Shown: positions 1 through 11,878, counted from the first letter of the stretch. The stretch: DNA of 64,000 bases from Eustoma russellianum (GCA_036186865.1 AP025066.1:10874724-10938723), one strand, 5' to 3'. The notes: generated by a model from the letters alone, not told the origin. Numbers and translations: made by a program.

Positions 1-698
1 AACGAACTATAGGGCGTATCAATCGCATTGATAATTTTCTTTTCGAAACCCTAACTAAGACGCGTCAATCATATTAACGATCTTACTGTTTTGATTACGT
101 GTAAACCCTTATAGAAGCACCGATCGAACCGAGAGTTATCATTCAAAACCCAAAACAGAATCATCAATCGAATTGATAATCTGCTGTTCGAAATCCGAAA
201 CAGAATCAATCTGCCATTCGAAATCCGAAAACAGAATCATCAATCGAAGCCATAATCTGTCTGTTTTGAATATGCATAACTCTTACAGAATCATTATCGG
301 TTGTTCATATCGATATAAACATAATCGTTTTTGATCATCACATGAAAAACGAAAACTTTATATCATATATAACAATCTCGAATCATAACGTCTCATGAAA
401 ACGAATTGAAAACATCAATCCGCTCTCACCAGATGAGATTCAAATAGGGTTTTACACATAGCGTATGTTTATATCTAATATAAACAGAATCGGTTTTGAT
501 CATCGCATGACAAACGAAAAACGCCGTATACAAATCATCTAATGAAAACGATTTGAAAAACACCATTCTTTTCTCATCATATGAAATCCGAGTTGGGGTT
601 TTTGTACATATCATGCCATACGAAAATCAGTAAACATCTAATCACATAAGCATGATATAATCGATTTAAACGAAATCAACAAGTCGCTCTGATACCAC
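1..698 (-). mobile_element. Internal leader of a minus-strand LTR retrotransposon (partial)
   Basis: This stretch lies on the internal side of the LTR at 699-2142, next to its primer-binding site, so it should be the untranslated leader of an element that continues beyond the left edge. It has no convincing reading frame. It holds several short repeated phrases built on CAGAATCATCAATCGAA and TTCGAAATCCGAAA (about 20-250), which look like degenerate tandem copies. Assignment rests on position only. Confidence 0.5.
686..697 (-). other. Primer-binding site, initiator tRNA-Met type
   Basis: Read on the minus strand this is TGGTATCAGAGC, complementary to the 3' end of plant initiator tRNA-Met. 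It starts one base inside the LTR edge at 699, which fixes the orientation of the element as minus strand and marks the adjoining LTR as the 5' LTR. Confidence 0.8.
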
Positions 699-2142
699 TG
701 TTAGGAAATCTAACGAGATCACTGCAAAACGCGCAGCGGAAAACAAAAAACGATCTCCGATTTCCTACCAAGGATCCATGTTGTTCGTTTAATTCGACAA
801 CAGAAATCAAAAATTACCTCCGTAGATTCGAAATCTGCAGATGAAAGAGGTGCGAAAATACGACCACCCTCTGTCGGTATCCACACGAACGCTTCCGCTC
901 GGAGTGCTAGCTCTTCAAACGGCGCGGCTGAAGAACTCGCTTTTCACAAAAACGGCTCTAGGGTTTCTCTTTGATGATTCTGTATTTTTGTGTGTGTAGT
1001 GTATACGAGATACACAAATATATATACACATACGTAGACATCAAAATCCGAGTCATAATCGGATTAGTTGATGCCAATCAAAATCCATATCAGATACGGA
1101 TTGTAACAGGATATTCAAAATCCATATCAGATACGGATTCTCTCGTTATTATCCGATAATGCATATATATATAATCACCAAAAACGAAAATAATAATAAT
1201 AATAATAATTAATATCCAATATTAATATTATTAATATTAAAAACGATAATAATAATAATAATAATTAGTATCCAATATTAATATTATTAATATTATTAAT
1301 CTCAGCCATACGCATTCTTGTGTGTGACCCGATAGGCCCATATTAATTGGCAGTTGATTAAATCTCTATTAAACCAACAAGTCGTAATTGGCCTCTAGCA
1401 AGGCATTACAACTACCCAATTAATACGAGTAAAGTCCAACTAGCCTAATAATAGTACATGCATTAATCCCTTTGTCACACGATATCTAGTTTGAACATAA
1501 GTCATGGTCAGCGTCATACTTATATAGTTCAAACATATGATTACTCGATCTCTAAGTAGACTGATAAAACAAATGATATTGATCGCACTATCAAATCATT
1601 TGAGCACGGCCATGCATTTCACAGTCTCACTAATCGAGGGGCCCAAAGATATCTCTCTCAAAAGAGAGGGACAAATTCTATCTTGATTGTTCAATATCCT
1701 CTACATAATTTCTATCACATTCAATCATGACCTTTATTATTATCCAGTTACGGATAACGTTTGATCATGTCAAAATATAATAGTCCTTATGTTGGAAACT
1801 ATGACAATCTCAAGTCAAAGGATTAAAACATGACTATCATGAGATTTACTTATGACGCTAATCCATGTAGCAATCTCATGATGGGTCTATCTAATACACT
1901 GTTCTCTAACAAGTATCTATGAGATTGATTCGTATCACCATACACATAATCATCTCATGATTATCAAATCAATACTCATACTGATTATAAATTATTTTAT
2001 CTCCATAACAATAATGAATCAGGGACATATATCAAAATTGTGTAACATACTAACCAACAATAATGATAATAAAACCTCTTTTATTAATAATAAATGCATA
2101 ACATAAATATCCAAATCATGGCCTAGGGCACATACACTAACA
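699..2142 (-). mobile_element. 5' LTR of a minus-strand LTR retrotransposon
   Basis: The 1444-bp segment opens with TGTTAG and closes with CTAACA, perfect 6-bp terminal inverted repeats, and a tRNA-Met primer-binding site abuts its left edge. Those three signals define a complete LTR read on the minus strand. The five bases after it (ATATG, 2143-2147) would be one copy of the target duplication; the other lies outside the window. The superfamily cannot be settled because no coding region is visible; a copia type is a guess from the primer site and LTR style. Confidence 0.75.
1180..1298. repeat. Two tandem copies of a 59-bp AAT-rich block
   Basis: Each copy has AAAACGA followed by an (AAT)n run and a palindromic ATTAATATTATTAATAT tail; the copies differ at only a few positions. 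The repeat lies inside the LTR at 699-2142 and probably arose by slippage or unequal exchange after insertion. Confidence 0.8.
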
Positions 2143-5100
2143 ATATGACGCATAGGGTATTTGTGTATATGTTTGCCACTGACATCCTCTCTACTACACC
2201 TGATGTCAGTACAGCCTCCAATTATAATATATCATCATATAGCATATAATGTGAATCATATCATCGTATAACATAACTGAGAATCGTATCATCATATAAC
2301 ATAACTATGCCATTGGAATCTATAGTCTCGTGGTATAGTTTGTTTAAAATCCTGTTAAAACGTATCCCCTGATCAAACATTTCCGTAAAAATATATCACG
2401 TGTTATAATCTTTTTCAAAACGTATCGTGTGATAAAAATATTTTGTAAACATGTATCGTGTGATAAAACATCTTCTTTCAAAACTTTGACTCATATACGT
2501 ATGCATGTGGGCTTGGTTTTGGCTCGTTTTACTTATCTAAAATTTCAAAACTTGTTTATTTCAAACTTAATTCATCTTCCATGCCTTAAACTTCACTAAA
2601 ATCCCTTTTATGCTCTTGTTAGAGGCTCTCGGTTTTGGATCAGCAAAACACCCCCCCTTTTGGCTCAATCCACTAATATCATATCTTAATTTATCCAATT
2701 CCTATTTTATTTTATGGCCTTTCAAAACAGCCCACTCTTCTACATGTTTTGAATTGAAAAACTACCATTTTACCCCTTTAGATCTCTCGGCTCACATTGC
2801 GAAAACAATCCTCTTTGTAGTTTTTGTCACATATTGTCATTTCTTTAATTTGCTTGTTAAACACATCATTTATTTAACCATACATATAATATGTGATATG
2901 ATATTTTTACATACATGTAATCAAGTAAATATCTAAAAAACATCATTAGCACACAAATATGGCCACTTGGCCGAATTCATCCATACATATTTACGCTTGA
3001 TTTTCCAACTTGTTCCTCATTTATACATGCAAAATGATCATACTTCTTTAGCCCTTTAACTTTTAATGAACATATATATATATATATATGCATGCTTGAC
3101 TTATTCACTTTCCTCCATGATGATGCATTATACTTTTGGCTTCAATATATATAAATTCATGCATGGTAGTTTCCACCAAGGGTATGAACATAAGCGGCAT
3201 GATGGTAATGATGATCATGATAACATTTCCATGCAAATACATATGATGTTGGAAACCACAAAAATACACATCATTAGGCCATGATCATCAAGATTACACA
3301 TCAAGATGATGGTGATGATGCATGGTGGAGGTGGTAGCCCAAAACAGCCCCCAACCATGGATGTTATGCACAAAATAATCAAAGAAACAATCTTTTGTGG
3401 CCAAGCAAAATAGCATTAATTATGATGCCTCAATCATGCTAAATCAACATCATCAACATGCAGAAACACTAAAGCTCATATAGAAACACGTATGTGATGA
3501 TCATCATGAAAACATACTAGAAAATAAAGCAAAATGTGGTTCTTAGTACACTTTTTCAAGAAGGTGTGACATGTAACCAACACTTTTCATGAAGTGAGAC
3601 ATGCATGCCTAGTCTTCTATTATATGTTACATACATACACATGTGAGGCCTAAACATACCATAAACTTTATATGCATGACACTTTTACATATTCTCTTGA
3701 TCTTAAGCATGCCTACATTCAAGAATTACATAATGGTCATCACATAAATGGCATGCAAGTAGACATTTTCCATGTTCATAGTGGAAAAATCATTTGAAAA
3801 AATGCATGCATGATCTAAGTTTATAAATGAACATAGATGATGGATTTTTCAACATGCATGAAGAAACCAAGAAGAATATTTGCATTTTTCTTTGAATCTT
3901 AGGCTTAAAATGGAAAAAGATATCTTCTTTTCCCCTTTCATGGAATTCTCGACCTACACGGCCAAGAAATGGAAAATAAATATTATTTTTGGAAGATGAA
4001 CACTAAGAAAGTTCTAAAATTAAGCTTGATACAATCTCATCTTTGGAAGTTTTTGAAGGTTCCTACTTTTCCAATTTGGAGACTTCTTCCTCCTTTTTTG
4101 TTGGAACTTTTGGCCTTGCTAGAATTGGGGGGATTGAGTTATTTTGAAGAATCGACAAAGAGGAAGTTGCTAGAATGAAGGGTATAACATTTTATCTTAA
4201 AGTTTCTTACACTTGGAGCTTGTTTTCTTTACATGGAGTAGAAGACTTTCTTTTTCTTGGCTTGCTTCACGGTTGAAAAATGAAATATGAGGAAGAGAAA
4301 CTTCTTTGAGAGAATGAAGTGGAGGAAAGGAGAGTATTACTTGAAGAGGATTTGAACAAAATGGGAAGTGGAATGAAAAAATGAAGTGGTCTTGCCTATT
4401 TGTTTGGGTTGGCCGAAATTTGGGTGGCGGGGAACAAGAATTTCATCATTATGTTTGGGTTTTGGGAAGATAAAATATAAGGTTGTAAGGCATGCATGTG
4501 AGGCTATTGATTGGAAAATTTGTGTGTAAGAATAGAGAATAAAAGATTGAGTGGTATGAAAGGCAATTTCTTTGTCTTCTTGCTATGGCCAAATTTCTTA
4601 ACATAAAATGAAAGATAAATTTCCATCATGGAGTGAAGGGAAAGAGAAGGAGAGATGTGTGTAGGACATGCATAAAATTCTATTGTTTGGTAAAATGGAA
4701 TTGTAAGAACTTTGTCACCTTTCTTACATAATGAAGACTACAAGAATGAGGAGTGTTACATTTGATTGCTAAAAGTGGAGTGTAAGAATGCATGAAATTT
4801 TATTGGTTGGAAAAGAAAGCTTGAAATGAAACATGTAAGGGTGGAGTGCATGGAAAAATATTCTTGTTTACTTTCCTTTCCTAGATGGTCGAAAATTTGA
4901 GTATAAAATTGGAGAAGAATTTCCATCATGTTTGAATGGGGAGAAGGGAGGATGATGAGTGTGGCAAGTCTTGTATGGAAGAAGATTGGTTGGCGGTGGA
5001 AAGTTGTAAGAAAATTCTTTCCTTTCCTTGTCCTAGGTGGCGTCCAAATGGATGTTGTGAGATGTAGAATAGGACAAAATTTTGTCCACCTCATTTCCTA

Positions 5101-5573
5101 TGTCCTACTTACCTTTTTCATTTATTTAAATGTCAAAGAAAGTTTGTGTCTTTGTTTTGGTTCTATTTAATTAATTTACTTAAATTATTTTCTACATAAG
5201 GTATTGGATTCATTGGTTTTAGTGTTTATCAAAAATTTTACCCATACCGCTTAGTGTGGTACTTGATTCCTATTCATCACACCCTAATTCCATCATAATT
5301 TTCTTTGTTCTCATTTACTAAAAGTGTGGAGGTGCGGTTCATAACAATACATAAGTATGTATGACTTCATAGATAAATGTATAGACATGTGTTTATGATC
5401 GATTGTATATATGTGTAGTTATGAAAGTTGAAATTGTAAGTTTGTTAAAGAGGGCCGAAAATACTTAAATATATATTTCACGGTGGCTGACCTTTTTTTC
5501 AAGGCCAATATTTGAATAATGTTAATTAGAGGTATATGACAATATATAAATTTTGTCGTGCTTACATGTATGG

Positions 5574-5574
<1 letters not shown>
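2143..5574. other. Non-coding AT-rich sequence, probable old transposon remnants
   Basis: I see no gene here. Open frames are short and low-complexity. Visible structure is limited to degenerate repeats: ATCATATAACATAACT-type units near 2220-2310, CGTATCGTGTGATAAAA-type units near 2340-2475, a (TA)n run near 3070, and a set of larger imperfect blocks at about 4410-5060. The repeated pyrimidine-rich and GGCCGAAAATTT-like phrases resemble decayed LTR sequence, but no termini could be placed. Confidence 0.4.
4410..5060. repeat. Imperfect tandem blocks sharing a TTTCCATCATG phrase
   Basis: The phrase TGGCCGAAATTT or a close variant, followed within about 40 bases by AATTTC(C)ATCAT, recurs at about 4413, 4584 and 4882, and a further TAGGTGGCGTCC variant starts near 5035. 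Between these lie repeated TTATTGGTTGGAAAA and GTGTAAGAATGCATG phrases. Spacing is irregular (about 150-300 bp) and the copies are strongly diverged. Probably an internally repetitive, decayed LTR or satellite-like tract. Confidence 0.45.

Positions 5575-5637
<63 letters not shown>
5575..5637. repeat. (TA)n microsatellite at the 3' end of LINE-A
   Basis: An uninterrupted run of about 31 TA units abuts the A-rich 3' tail of LINE-A. A second (TA)n run abuts the LINE-A 5' end at 12072, so the element sits inside a TA microsatellite. An exact target duplication cannot be resolved in such sequence. Confidence 0.95.
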
Positions 5638-5641
<4 letters not shown>

Positions 5642-5692
5642 TAAGGTTATTTGATTAAAATAAAGCCTCACTTATGGCGGAGGAAAACCATA

Positions 5693-6694
5693 TTACATCA
5701 GTTCAGAGTAAGTGAACAAATGAAATAACGAACTAAGGAGTACATATCTCCAGTCATATACGATATGCCGCATTAAAACCTTGCTAGGAAAAACCACCCT
5801 TGTGGATAAAACCCTAGCGAAGGAAAAAGCGTACATATTTATATGACTATCATTGAAATGCGTAGAATGGAAATATGAGTACAAATGGTGATATCCTTCA
5901 AATTGTTGCCGTTGCCGGAGAAAGCTGAAATTACGATGCATCAGTGTCACCTCCAGTAGTCCCGTCGTATCAAACCAAAGCTTAGGCTTGTCAATGAGTG
6001 TTAAGTTCTCCAAGAAGGAAAAAACATCATTTGGCAGCGCCAGACATAATCCAAGACATGAAATAGAAAGCACCAAGCGGTAGTTATAACACAGTGGAGT
6101 AAAATATAAACTGCAGGCCAATAGATAAGCAGACATACCGAACCTGCCTGGATCCCTGAGGAAACAGCCAGGATGTGTCAGAATTCGCCAATCCTGGTGG
6201 AAGACATACATAGTGATCCAACGCCAAAGCTCACGCCCCAAATGCGTGCCCAGCAACGTATAGTCAGTTGCCCAATATGAATATCCAGCAAGATCGAGGT
6301 TCCCGAGAACAGCATGCATCAGAGATTGGTGGCACACAAATATACATGCAGCAGCCAAATCAAAATATATATCATACAGGTCTAGTAAAACCAGCCCAAT
6401 AAAATAAATCGATAATATATTGAACCCACCAAGGCTGCCTACACCAGGAAAAGCACAGGCAGCAACAGTACACCTTTGCCAATCAATGCAAACATCCATG
6501 AGCTTACTGATCGCAGCATGTACCCAAACAGTTCGAGTATCCTCACCAAAGAGATTATGTGTACATGGAAAAACAATATGTGTGTAAGCATGGAGAATGC
6601 CTATGATAATTAATTGAAAAAGGGCAGCCAACGTACCCGGCCTGCCTGTACTCCAACGAGTATAGGCAGAGAAAAATTGAGTGTGCCAATCCAT
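5693..6694 (-). CDS. Putative third LINE frame (333 codons) of unknown function
   Basis: An open frame of 333 codons starts 10 bases after the ORF2 stop and fills most of the 3' region of LINE-A. I recognise no domain. The predicted product is rich in Leu, Phe, Tyr, Ile, His and Cys, with hydrophobic stretches near residues 22-45, 95-130 and 190-220. LINE-B keeps the start context (ATGGATTGGCA) just after its own RNase H stop, but its frame closes after about 35 codons and its 3' region is about 500 bases shorter. The sequence is T-rich and A-poor on the sense strand, which lowers stop-codon frequency, so the frame may be chance and the region simply a 3' UTR. Coding status is unproven. Confidence 0.3.
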   Translation of the reverse strand: MDWHTQFFSAYTRWSTGRPGTLAALFQLIIIGILHAYTHIVFPCTHNLFGEDTRTVWVHAAISKLMDVCIDWQRCTVAACAFPGVGSLGGFNILSIYFIGLVLLDLYDIYFDLAAACIFVCHQSLMHAVLGNLDLAGYSYWATDYTLLGTHLGRELWRWITMYVFHQDWRILTHPGCFLRDPGRFGMSAYLLACSLYFTPLCYNYRLVLSISCLGLCLALPNDVFSFLENLTLIDKPKLWFDTTGLLEVTLMHRNFSFLRQRQQFEGYHHLYSYFHSTHFNDSHINMYAFSFARVLSTRVVFPSKVLMRHIVYDWRYVLLSSLFHLFTYSELM

Positions 6695-6704
6695 TTGGAA
6701 GACG

Positions 6705-9700
6705 TTATGTTGACTGCCTACGCAAAGTGGCTGACGTGAGGTCCAAAGAAACTGCCGCCCGGACCATTGATGGTAGGCTAGAGGATGTGAAGAATGAAGT
6801 GCATGGCGACATCATTGCATGCTGAGCCAAATAATGAGCTGGCATATTTGCCTCCCTGAATACGTGTTTAGTTTCCAAGTTATGACGAGTGATCAACAGC
6901 TGTAGGAATTTCAGATGGAAGTTGTCGAACACAGGTTGCTGTTGACGTAGACGTTGCAGTAGTTGTGCACAATCAGTTTCCATGATCAGGGATCTATATA
7001 ATGGTAGGAAGTATAGCAAGCCAAACAGGGCTGTCTGGATTTCAGCCTGCAACGGCGTACATGACGGGAGGCGGAATGCGACGGCACGCACACATGCGCC
7101 ACTAGAGTCACGCAGAATGGCACCTCCTGCCGCATTGAAACGTCCAACCGTTGCATCAACATTGAGTTTAAATCGGCCTGATGGTGGAGTTAGCCATTTA
7201 ATTACTTGAAGACGCGGAGGGTGAGGCATTGGAAGCCATGATAACGGCGTGATTGGACCGGCTGCCAATTTGGTACCGTGAAGTGTTTGACCTCACATAT
7301 GAAGATCAAAGTGGATTGTGTTCCGAAGTGCGGATATAGAAAAGGAGGTCTGATCACCATATACCATATTGGCATAGGAACGCCATATATTATAAGCTAT
7401 AATGGCAGGGACCACAATCTTAAGCACCCCATCTAAAGAAGAAGCGGATGACCTGTACCACCAAGCTAATAAGTATTGTCTCAGTGATAGATTAGTTGGA
7501 GGTACGCCCTGCAATTCCGAGGTAAAGAACATCCACAAGTGCTGGATTCTCGAACAATATAGAAATATATGATCAACAGAGGAAGAAAATTGCTTGCAAA
7601 ATGGACACTGCGTGGGACGTGCCGTCAAATAAGAGCCTATATAGTCTTCAAACGGTAAAGCCGCATGGAATAAACGCCATAGGAATAATCTGATGGATGG
7701 TGAATGGTGTTTGAACCAAATGAACTTTGCTGAAATCAATGTGGGTCGGGATGAGCGACATATATTGTAAGCAGATTTAAGCGCAAATTCCCCTGTTGTC
7801 GAGGGTTGCCAAGTAAGGAAATTATTAGCCCCAGCTGTATGTGCTACACAAATATGATTAATGCGACAAATCAGCTTCCAAACTGGCGAATCTGGCAGCC
7901 GTGGTCGAAAATCCCCCCGACGTCCATATTTAGCGTGCATATACCGACTCCATAGCGTATTTTGATTATGATATTGCCACCAGATTCTGCAATGATATGC
8001 CTGCTGCAAGGAATGAAGATCTCGCAGCCCCAATCCACCCTCCTCTATAGGCAATGTAATAGTGGACCATGCAACCCAATGATGGCGATTTCCCTAATAA
8101 AACATCGACATTTTCCTCTGTATTATCTTAATAACTGACTTTGGCAGACCCCCTGCTGCCATGACATGTAGAGGGAGCGCAGAGATCACAGAACGTAATA
8201 AAACCAAACGGCCTGCAGAAGATAAAAGTCTGGAATGCCACCCTTGTAATTTATCATCGAAATGTTGTAACAGAGTAACACAATAGCGAGAGCTGTTAAT
8301 ACCCTTGTGAAGATAAGATCCCAAATAACGGAAAGGAAGTGACGAAAGCCTCATCCCCAGAATCTCCTGTATATCACGAACACGACGCACAGATAGCCGA
8401 GCCGATGGAATCATACTACTCTTGTGAAAATTAACCTTTTGGCCAGAAGCAGTTTCATAGTCCGTTAAAAACTTTTTAAATCGACGGATATTGCGCTGTG
8501 TACCTTGTAGGAAAACAAGGAGATCATCGGCATAAGCCAAATGAGAAATGGCAAATGGAATACGACCAAGGCTGAATGATCGAATATTTCCTTCTGCTAC
8601 TAAAGTTGATAAACCACGGCTGAATCCCTCAGAGGATAGAATGAAAAGCAAAGGAGATAAAGGATCCCCCTGTTTCACCCCTCGAAATGGACGAAAAGAT
8701 GGAGATGGTTCGCCATTGATCAAAACTGATAATGTTGTAGCTCGGAGATGATTAAGAATTAGCCTAGTGAAAAATCCTGAGAAACCAAAGGCCAACAGTA
8801 ATCTCTCCAAATAATCCCAACTAACTCGGTCAAAAGCTTTCATCATATCCAATTTTAAGCATAAATGTGAAGTGCCATTATCCAACATGTGAACCATTTC
8901 TCGGGCCAATAAAACTTGTGTGGAGATATCATACCCTGGAAGAAAACCTGTTTGTTCCGGAGAAATCAACCTAGGAAGAAGTAGGCCCAAACGCGTTGCG
9001 ATAATCCGGGTACATACCTTACTGAGAAAATTCGTCAAACAGATTGGGCGGAAATCACTGAAAGACTGTGGTGAGGATGTTTTGGGTATCAAAGTAATAA
9101 CTGCACTCGCCATAATGGCAGGCTGCGGAATACCTAGGAAGAATTCCTGCACGGCTTTTTCCACATCAGAATGTATGACCGACCAACATGAACGATAAAA
9201 CATACCATGAAAACCATCTGGGCCAGCAGCACTGTGAGGATCCAGGTGCCATACCGCCTCTTTAATTTCGGATGCAGTAGGAAGCATGGTCAACCGTGTA
9301 TTGTCCTCGTCTGTTACCAGTCGAGGAATGTATGATAAGATTGTCGCATGATTTTGTGTTGGATGTGGGGCAAACAAATCTTTGTAAAAAGAAACCGCAG
9401 CTGTCATGATGTCTGAAGGTTCCGTTAGCAGGTGGCCCTCAGCATCTTGTATTTGCTGAATACGTAACTGCGTCCGCTTCCCCTTAACAATAGAGTGAAA
9501 ATACTGGGTATTAGCATCCCCCTCTTGAAGCCATTTTACTCTAGCCTTTTGCCTCCAGAAGCGTAATTCTGCAGCAGAGGCTTGCAGATATTCAGCCTTA
9601 GTCTTATGATAGTTGGCACGATGTTCCTCTGTAGGTTGAGCATCTAAGGCTGCTTCAGCCAGATTTAATTGGGTCTCCGCATACTTAAGATTATGAAAAA

Positions 9701-10571
9701 TATTGCCAAAGATGTCAATATTCCACCGTTGAATATCTTTTTTGAAAGAGCATAGCTTATTATAGAAACCATACATACCACCCGTAGTCGGATAAGATCT
9801 CCATGCCTGCTGCATATAATGATGAAAGTCTGAGTGATGCAGCCACGGATCCAAAAACATGAACTGGCGCCGAGAGGGTACGCCCTGGCGGCGACATGAA
9901 AACAATAAGGGCATATGATCAGAGGCAACTCTTGGTAGATGAGACAACTGGAGGGTCGTAAAACTATCCTGAAATGATGAATTAACAAATAACCAATCTA
10001 ATCTGCGACATATGCGACCCAGTCCTCTTCCATCTGCCCAAGTAAATCTAGATCCCTGGTGAGGAGGGGCCATAAGCGAGCACTGTTCAAGATAATCATT
10101 AAAATCCTGTAAGGCGGATAATGATGGAGTCGAGCGACCACGATGATCTTCTAACGAACGAAACGTGTTAAAATCACCACCAACTAGCCATGGTAAAGTA
10201 CACGAACAAGCAAAATCACCCAAGGCTTGCCAAAGAGGACGGCGCCGAATAGGCGTCGTGCTGGCATAAACCACCGAAAATACAAATTTCCATTGTAACG
10301 AGAGAGACTGAAGTGTAAAATGCACCACTTGACCCTGATCCTGAGTAGCAAGTAATTGAAACTCAGCATCACGCCAAAAAAACCAAATGTGTTGTGAAAC
10401 AGAAGCATAAGAGTGCGTAAAACCAAGCTGCAACATGAATCTACAAATGCTTGAAGGTGCGTGTTTAGGCTCTAATAAAGCTATCAAATGCAACCGATGT
10501 TCTGTAATTAAATGTTTTAATCTAGGCAAAGAGGCACGCATGCCCCGAATATTCCAAACCATAATATTCAT
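6705..10571 (-). pseudogene. LINE ORF2: endonuclease, reverse transcriptase, zinc knuckle, RNase H; two nonsense codons
   Basis: The frame spans 1289 codons. The endonuclease is residues 1-225, with Asn7, Glu34, Asp133/Asn135 and the Asp218-His219 pair. The reverse transcriptase has FRPICLTNFLSK, LKLDMMKAFDRVSW, GVKQGDPLSPLLFIL and the catalytic YADD at 680-683. A zf-RVT knuckle (CPFC...DHIFLYC) lies near 990. The RNase H is about 1125-1255, with Asp1139, Glu1177 and Asp1200. The frame is broken only by TAG at codon 826 (8094-8096) and TGA at codon 1093 (7293-7295); at both places related copies carry tryptophan context. Truncation at codon 826 would leave endonuclease and RT but remove the knuckle and RNase H. 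The protein would nick target DNA and copy the LINE RNA in the nucleus. It is probably dead, but only recently compared with LINE-B and LINE-C. Confidence 0.92.
10568..10571 (-). promoter_or_regulatory. ATGA stop-start overlap of ORF1 and ORF2
   Basis: The ORF2 ATG and the ORF1 TGA share two bases. The same ATGA arrangement, in the context CTCAATGAAT, occurs in LINE-C at 42875-42878. This geometry is a classic setting for termination-reinitiation, which would give low ORF2 output from a bicistronic RNA. The coupling itself is inferred. Confidence 0.7.
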
Positions 10572-11878
10572 TGAGCAAGAGAGGAACTTCCCTGAACAAC
10601 GTGAGATGCGCTCCGAGTTAAGATCGTAGAAGGCGGGAGAGGTGGCAGGTCCTTACGGGGGCGGCGCTTACGTCTTGGGGCTACGGGTATAAAATCTGTC
10701 GCCGACTGAGTATATGTTAAGCGCGATATCAGAACATCTTCATCCGGCGAAGGCGGCATAGATTGCATTTTACGTGCAATGTCTTCCGTATCATCCAAAA
10801 CATCCTCTATGATGCCTTCTAGCGGCAAATCAGTATCCGAAGAGTGACCTATGTCAACATATGGGGGCTCGACAGGTAGGTGATGATCCGCAGCATCACA
10901 AAATTCCTCTTCAGTATGAACCACCTCAACATGATGGAGCGAGGAAGGTATATGAGGAATGGCAAGCTCAGGCTGCATGGCAGTGGGCAATGCGTGCTGG
11001 TCCATCGGTGTAGGAGCATCATTATTTGTCACCGGAGCAGCAGACTCAGGCACACCTGATGACATCACACTCTTTTTGATTGGTGTCCATCGCTGACGAG
11101 GAGGACGAGTCAATTTTGGAGGGGGTGGTGGAGGCGGCGGAGGTTGCGGGGGAGGAGCCTGACCATTGACTATAGATGGACATGCAGATGCCGCATGCCC
11201 TAACCGACGGCAAGAGGTGCAAAAAAGAGGGAGATCCTCATACACTATGGATTGGAGTATCATTCGGCCTTTTGCCTGCAGGTAAATTTTCTGAGGTAAT
11301 TCCTGTGAAACATCAACCTCTACACATACGCGAGCCACTGATGGACGCAGACCACCCGAAGTGGCGATATCCAACTTCAATGGCGTACCTATCGGCTTGA
11401 CCACCTCAAACAATGCCGCCCTATGATGAAGATGTATTGGTAATGACGGCAAAGCAATCCAGATAGGCACAATAGGAACATCAGCACTGGGATCAAAATC
11501 GACAGTCCACTTTGTAATCCGCATATGACAACCAGAGATTTGCCATGATCGGCGATAAAAGCAACGCAAATAATCCGCTTCATTACCGAAAGTGAGAAGG
11601 ATATGCGATTTATCAATCAATGTAATACGTAAATCTTGATGAAAACCGATTTTTTCAAACACTTCACGTATAACTTTCAGAGGAGGCCTGCCATACCAAA
11701 AAGTGCCAACCAAAAAATACCTGTAGGGCTCAGCCAAGGCGTCAATCTCATCATCAAGAAAGGAAACCAATGGAAGGCCTTTATGACGAGCAACCATTTT
11801 CGGGGCAATGTGGATGTTGTTGGATGTGGAGTGGGCGGCGCCGGTAACAACCGCCGCAAACGTCGGCGCCGCTGGCAT
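10568..11878 (-). CDS. LINE ORF1 protein (DUF4283-like domain, CCHC zinc knuckle)
   Basis: This 436-residue frame is intact. Residues of about 50-190 match the DUF4283-type fold typical of plant L1 ORF1 proteins (LVGTFWYGRPP, RRSWQISG, LPSLPIHLHHRAALFEV, PSVARVCVEVDV). A CCHC knuckle follows: Cys220, Cys223, His228, Cys233. A proline run lies at about 241-254 and an acidic, low-complexity C-terminal half follows. The family is a nucleic-acid-binding chaperone that packages the LINE RNA for target-primed reverse transcription. The start at 11878 is the first ATG after the GC-rich leader and matches the start context in LINE-C. The stop overlaps the ORF2 start as ATGA, so ORF2 is probably made by coupled reinitiation. 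The related LINE-C frame is broken. Confidence 0.9.
   Translation of the reverse strand: MPAAPTFAAVVTGAAHSTSNNIHIAPKMVARHKGLPLVSFLDDEIDALAEPYRYFLVGTFWYGRPPLKVIREVFEKIGFHQDLRITLIDKSHILLTFGNEADYLRCFYRRSWQISGCHMRITKWTVDFDPSADVPIVPIWIALPSLPIHLHHRAALFEVVKPIGTPLKLDIATSGGLRPSVARVCVEVDVSQELPQKIYLQAKGRMILQSIVYEDLPLFCTSCRRLGHAASACPSIVNGQAPPPQPPPPPPPPPKLTRPPRQRWTPIKKSVMSSGVPESAAPVTNNDAPTPMDQHALPTAMQPELAIPHIPSSLHHVEVVHTEEEFCDAADHHLPVEPPYVDIGHSSDTDLPLEGIIEDVLDDTEDIARKMQSMPPSPDEDVLISRLTYTQSATDFIPVAPRRKRRPRKDLPPLPPSTILTRSASHVVQGSSSLAQ

Noticed and set aside
2610..2936. 108-codon plus-strand protein
   Set aside because: Pyrimidine-rich sequence with no domain or conserved neighbour; it looks like a chance frame in decayed LTR sequence.
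4756..5170. Overlapping frames on both strands
   Set aside because: Located in degenerate tandem blocks whose other copies do not conserve either frame.
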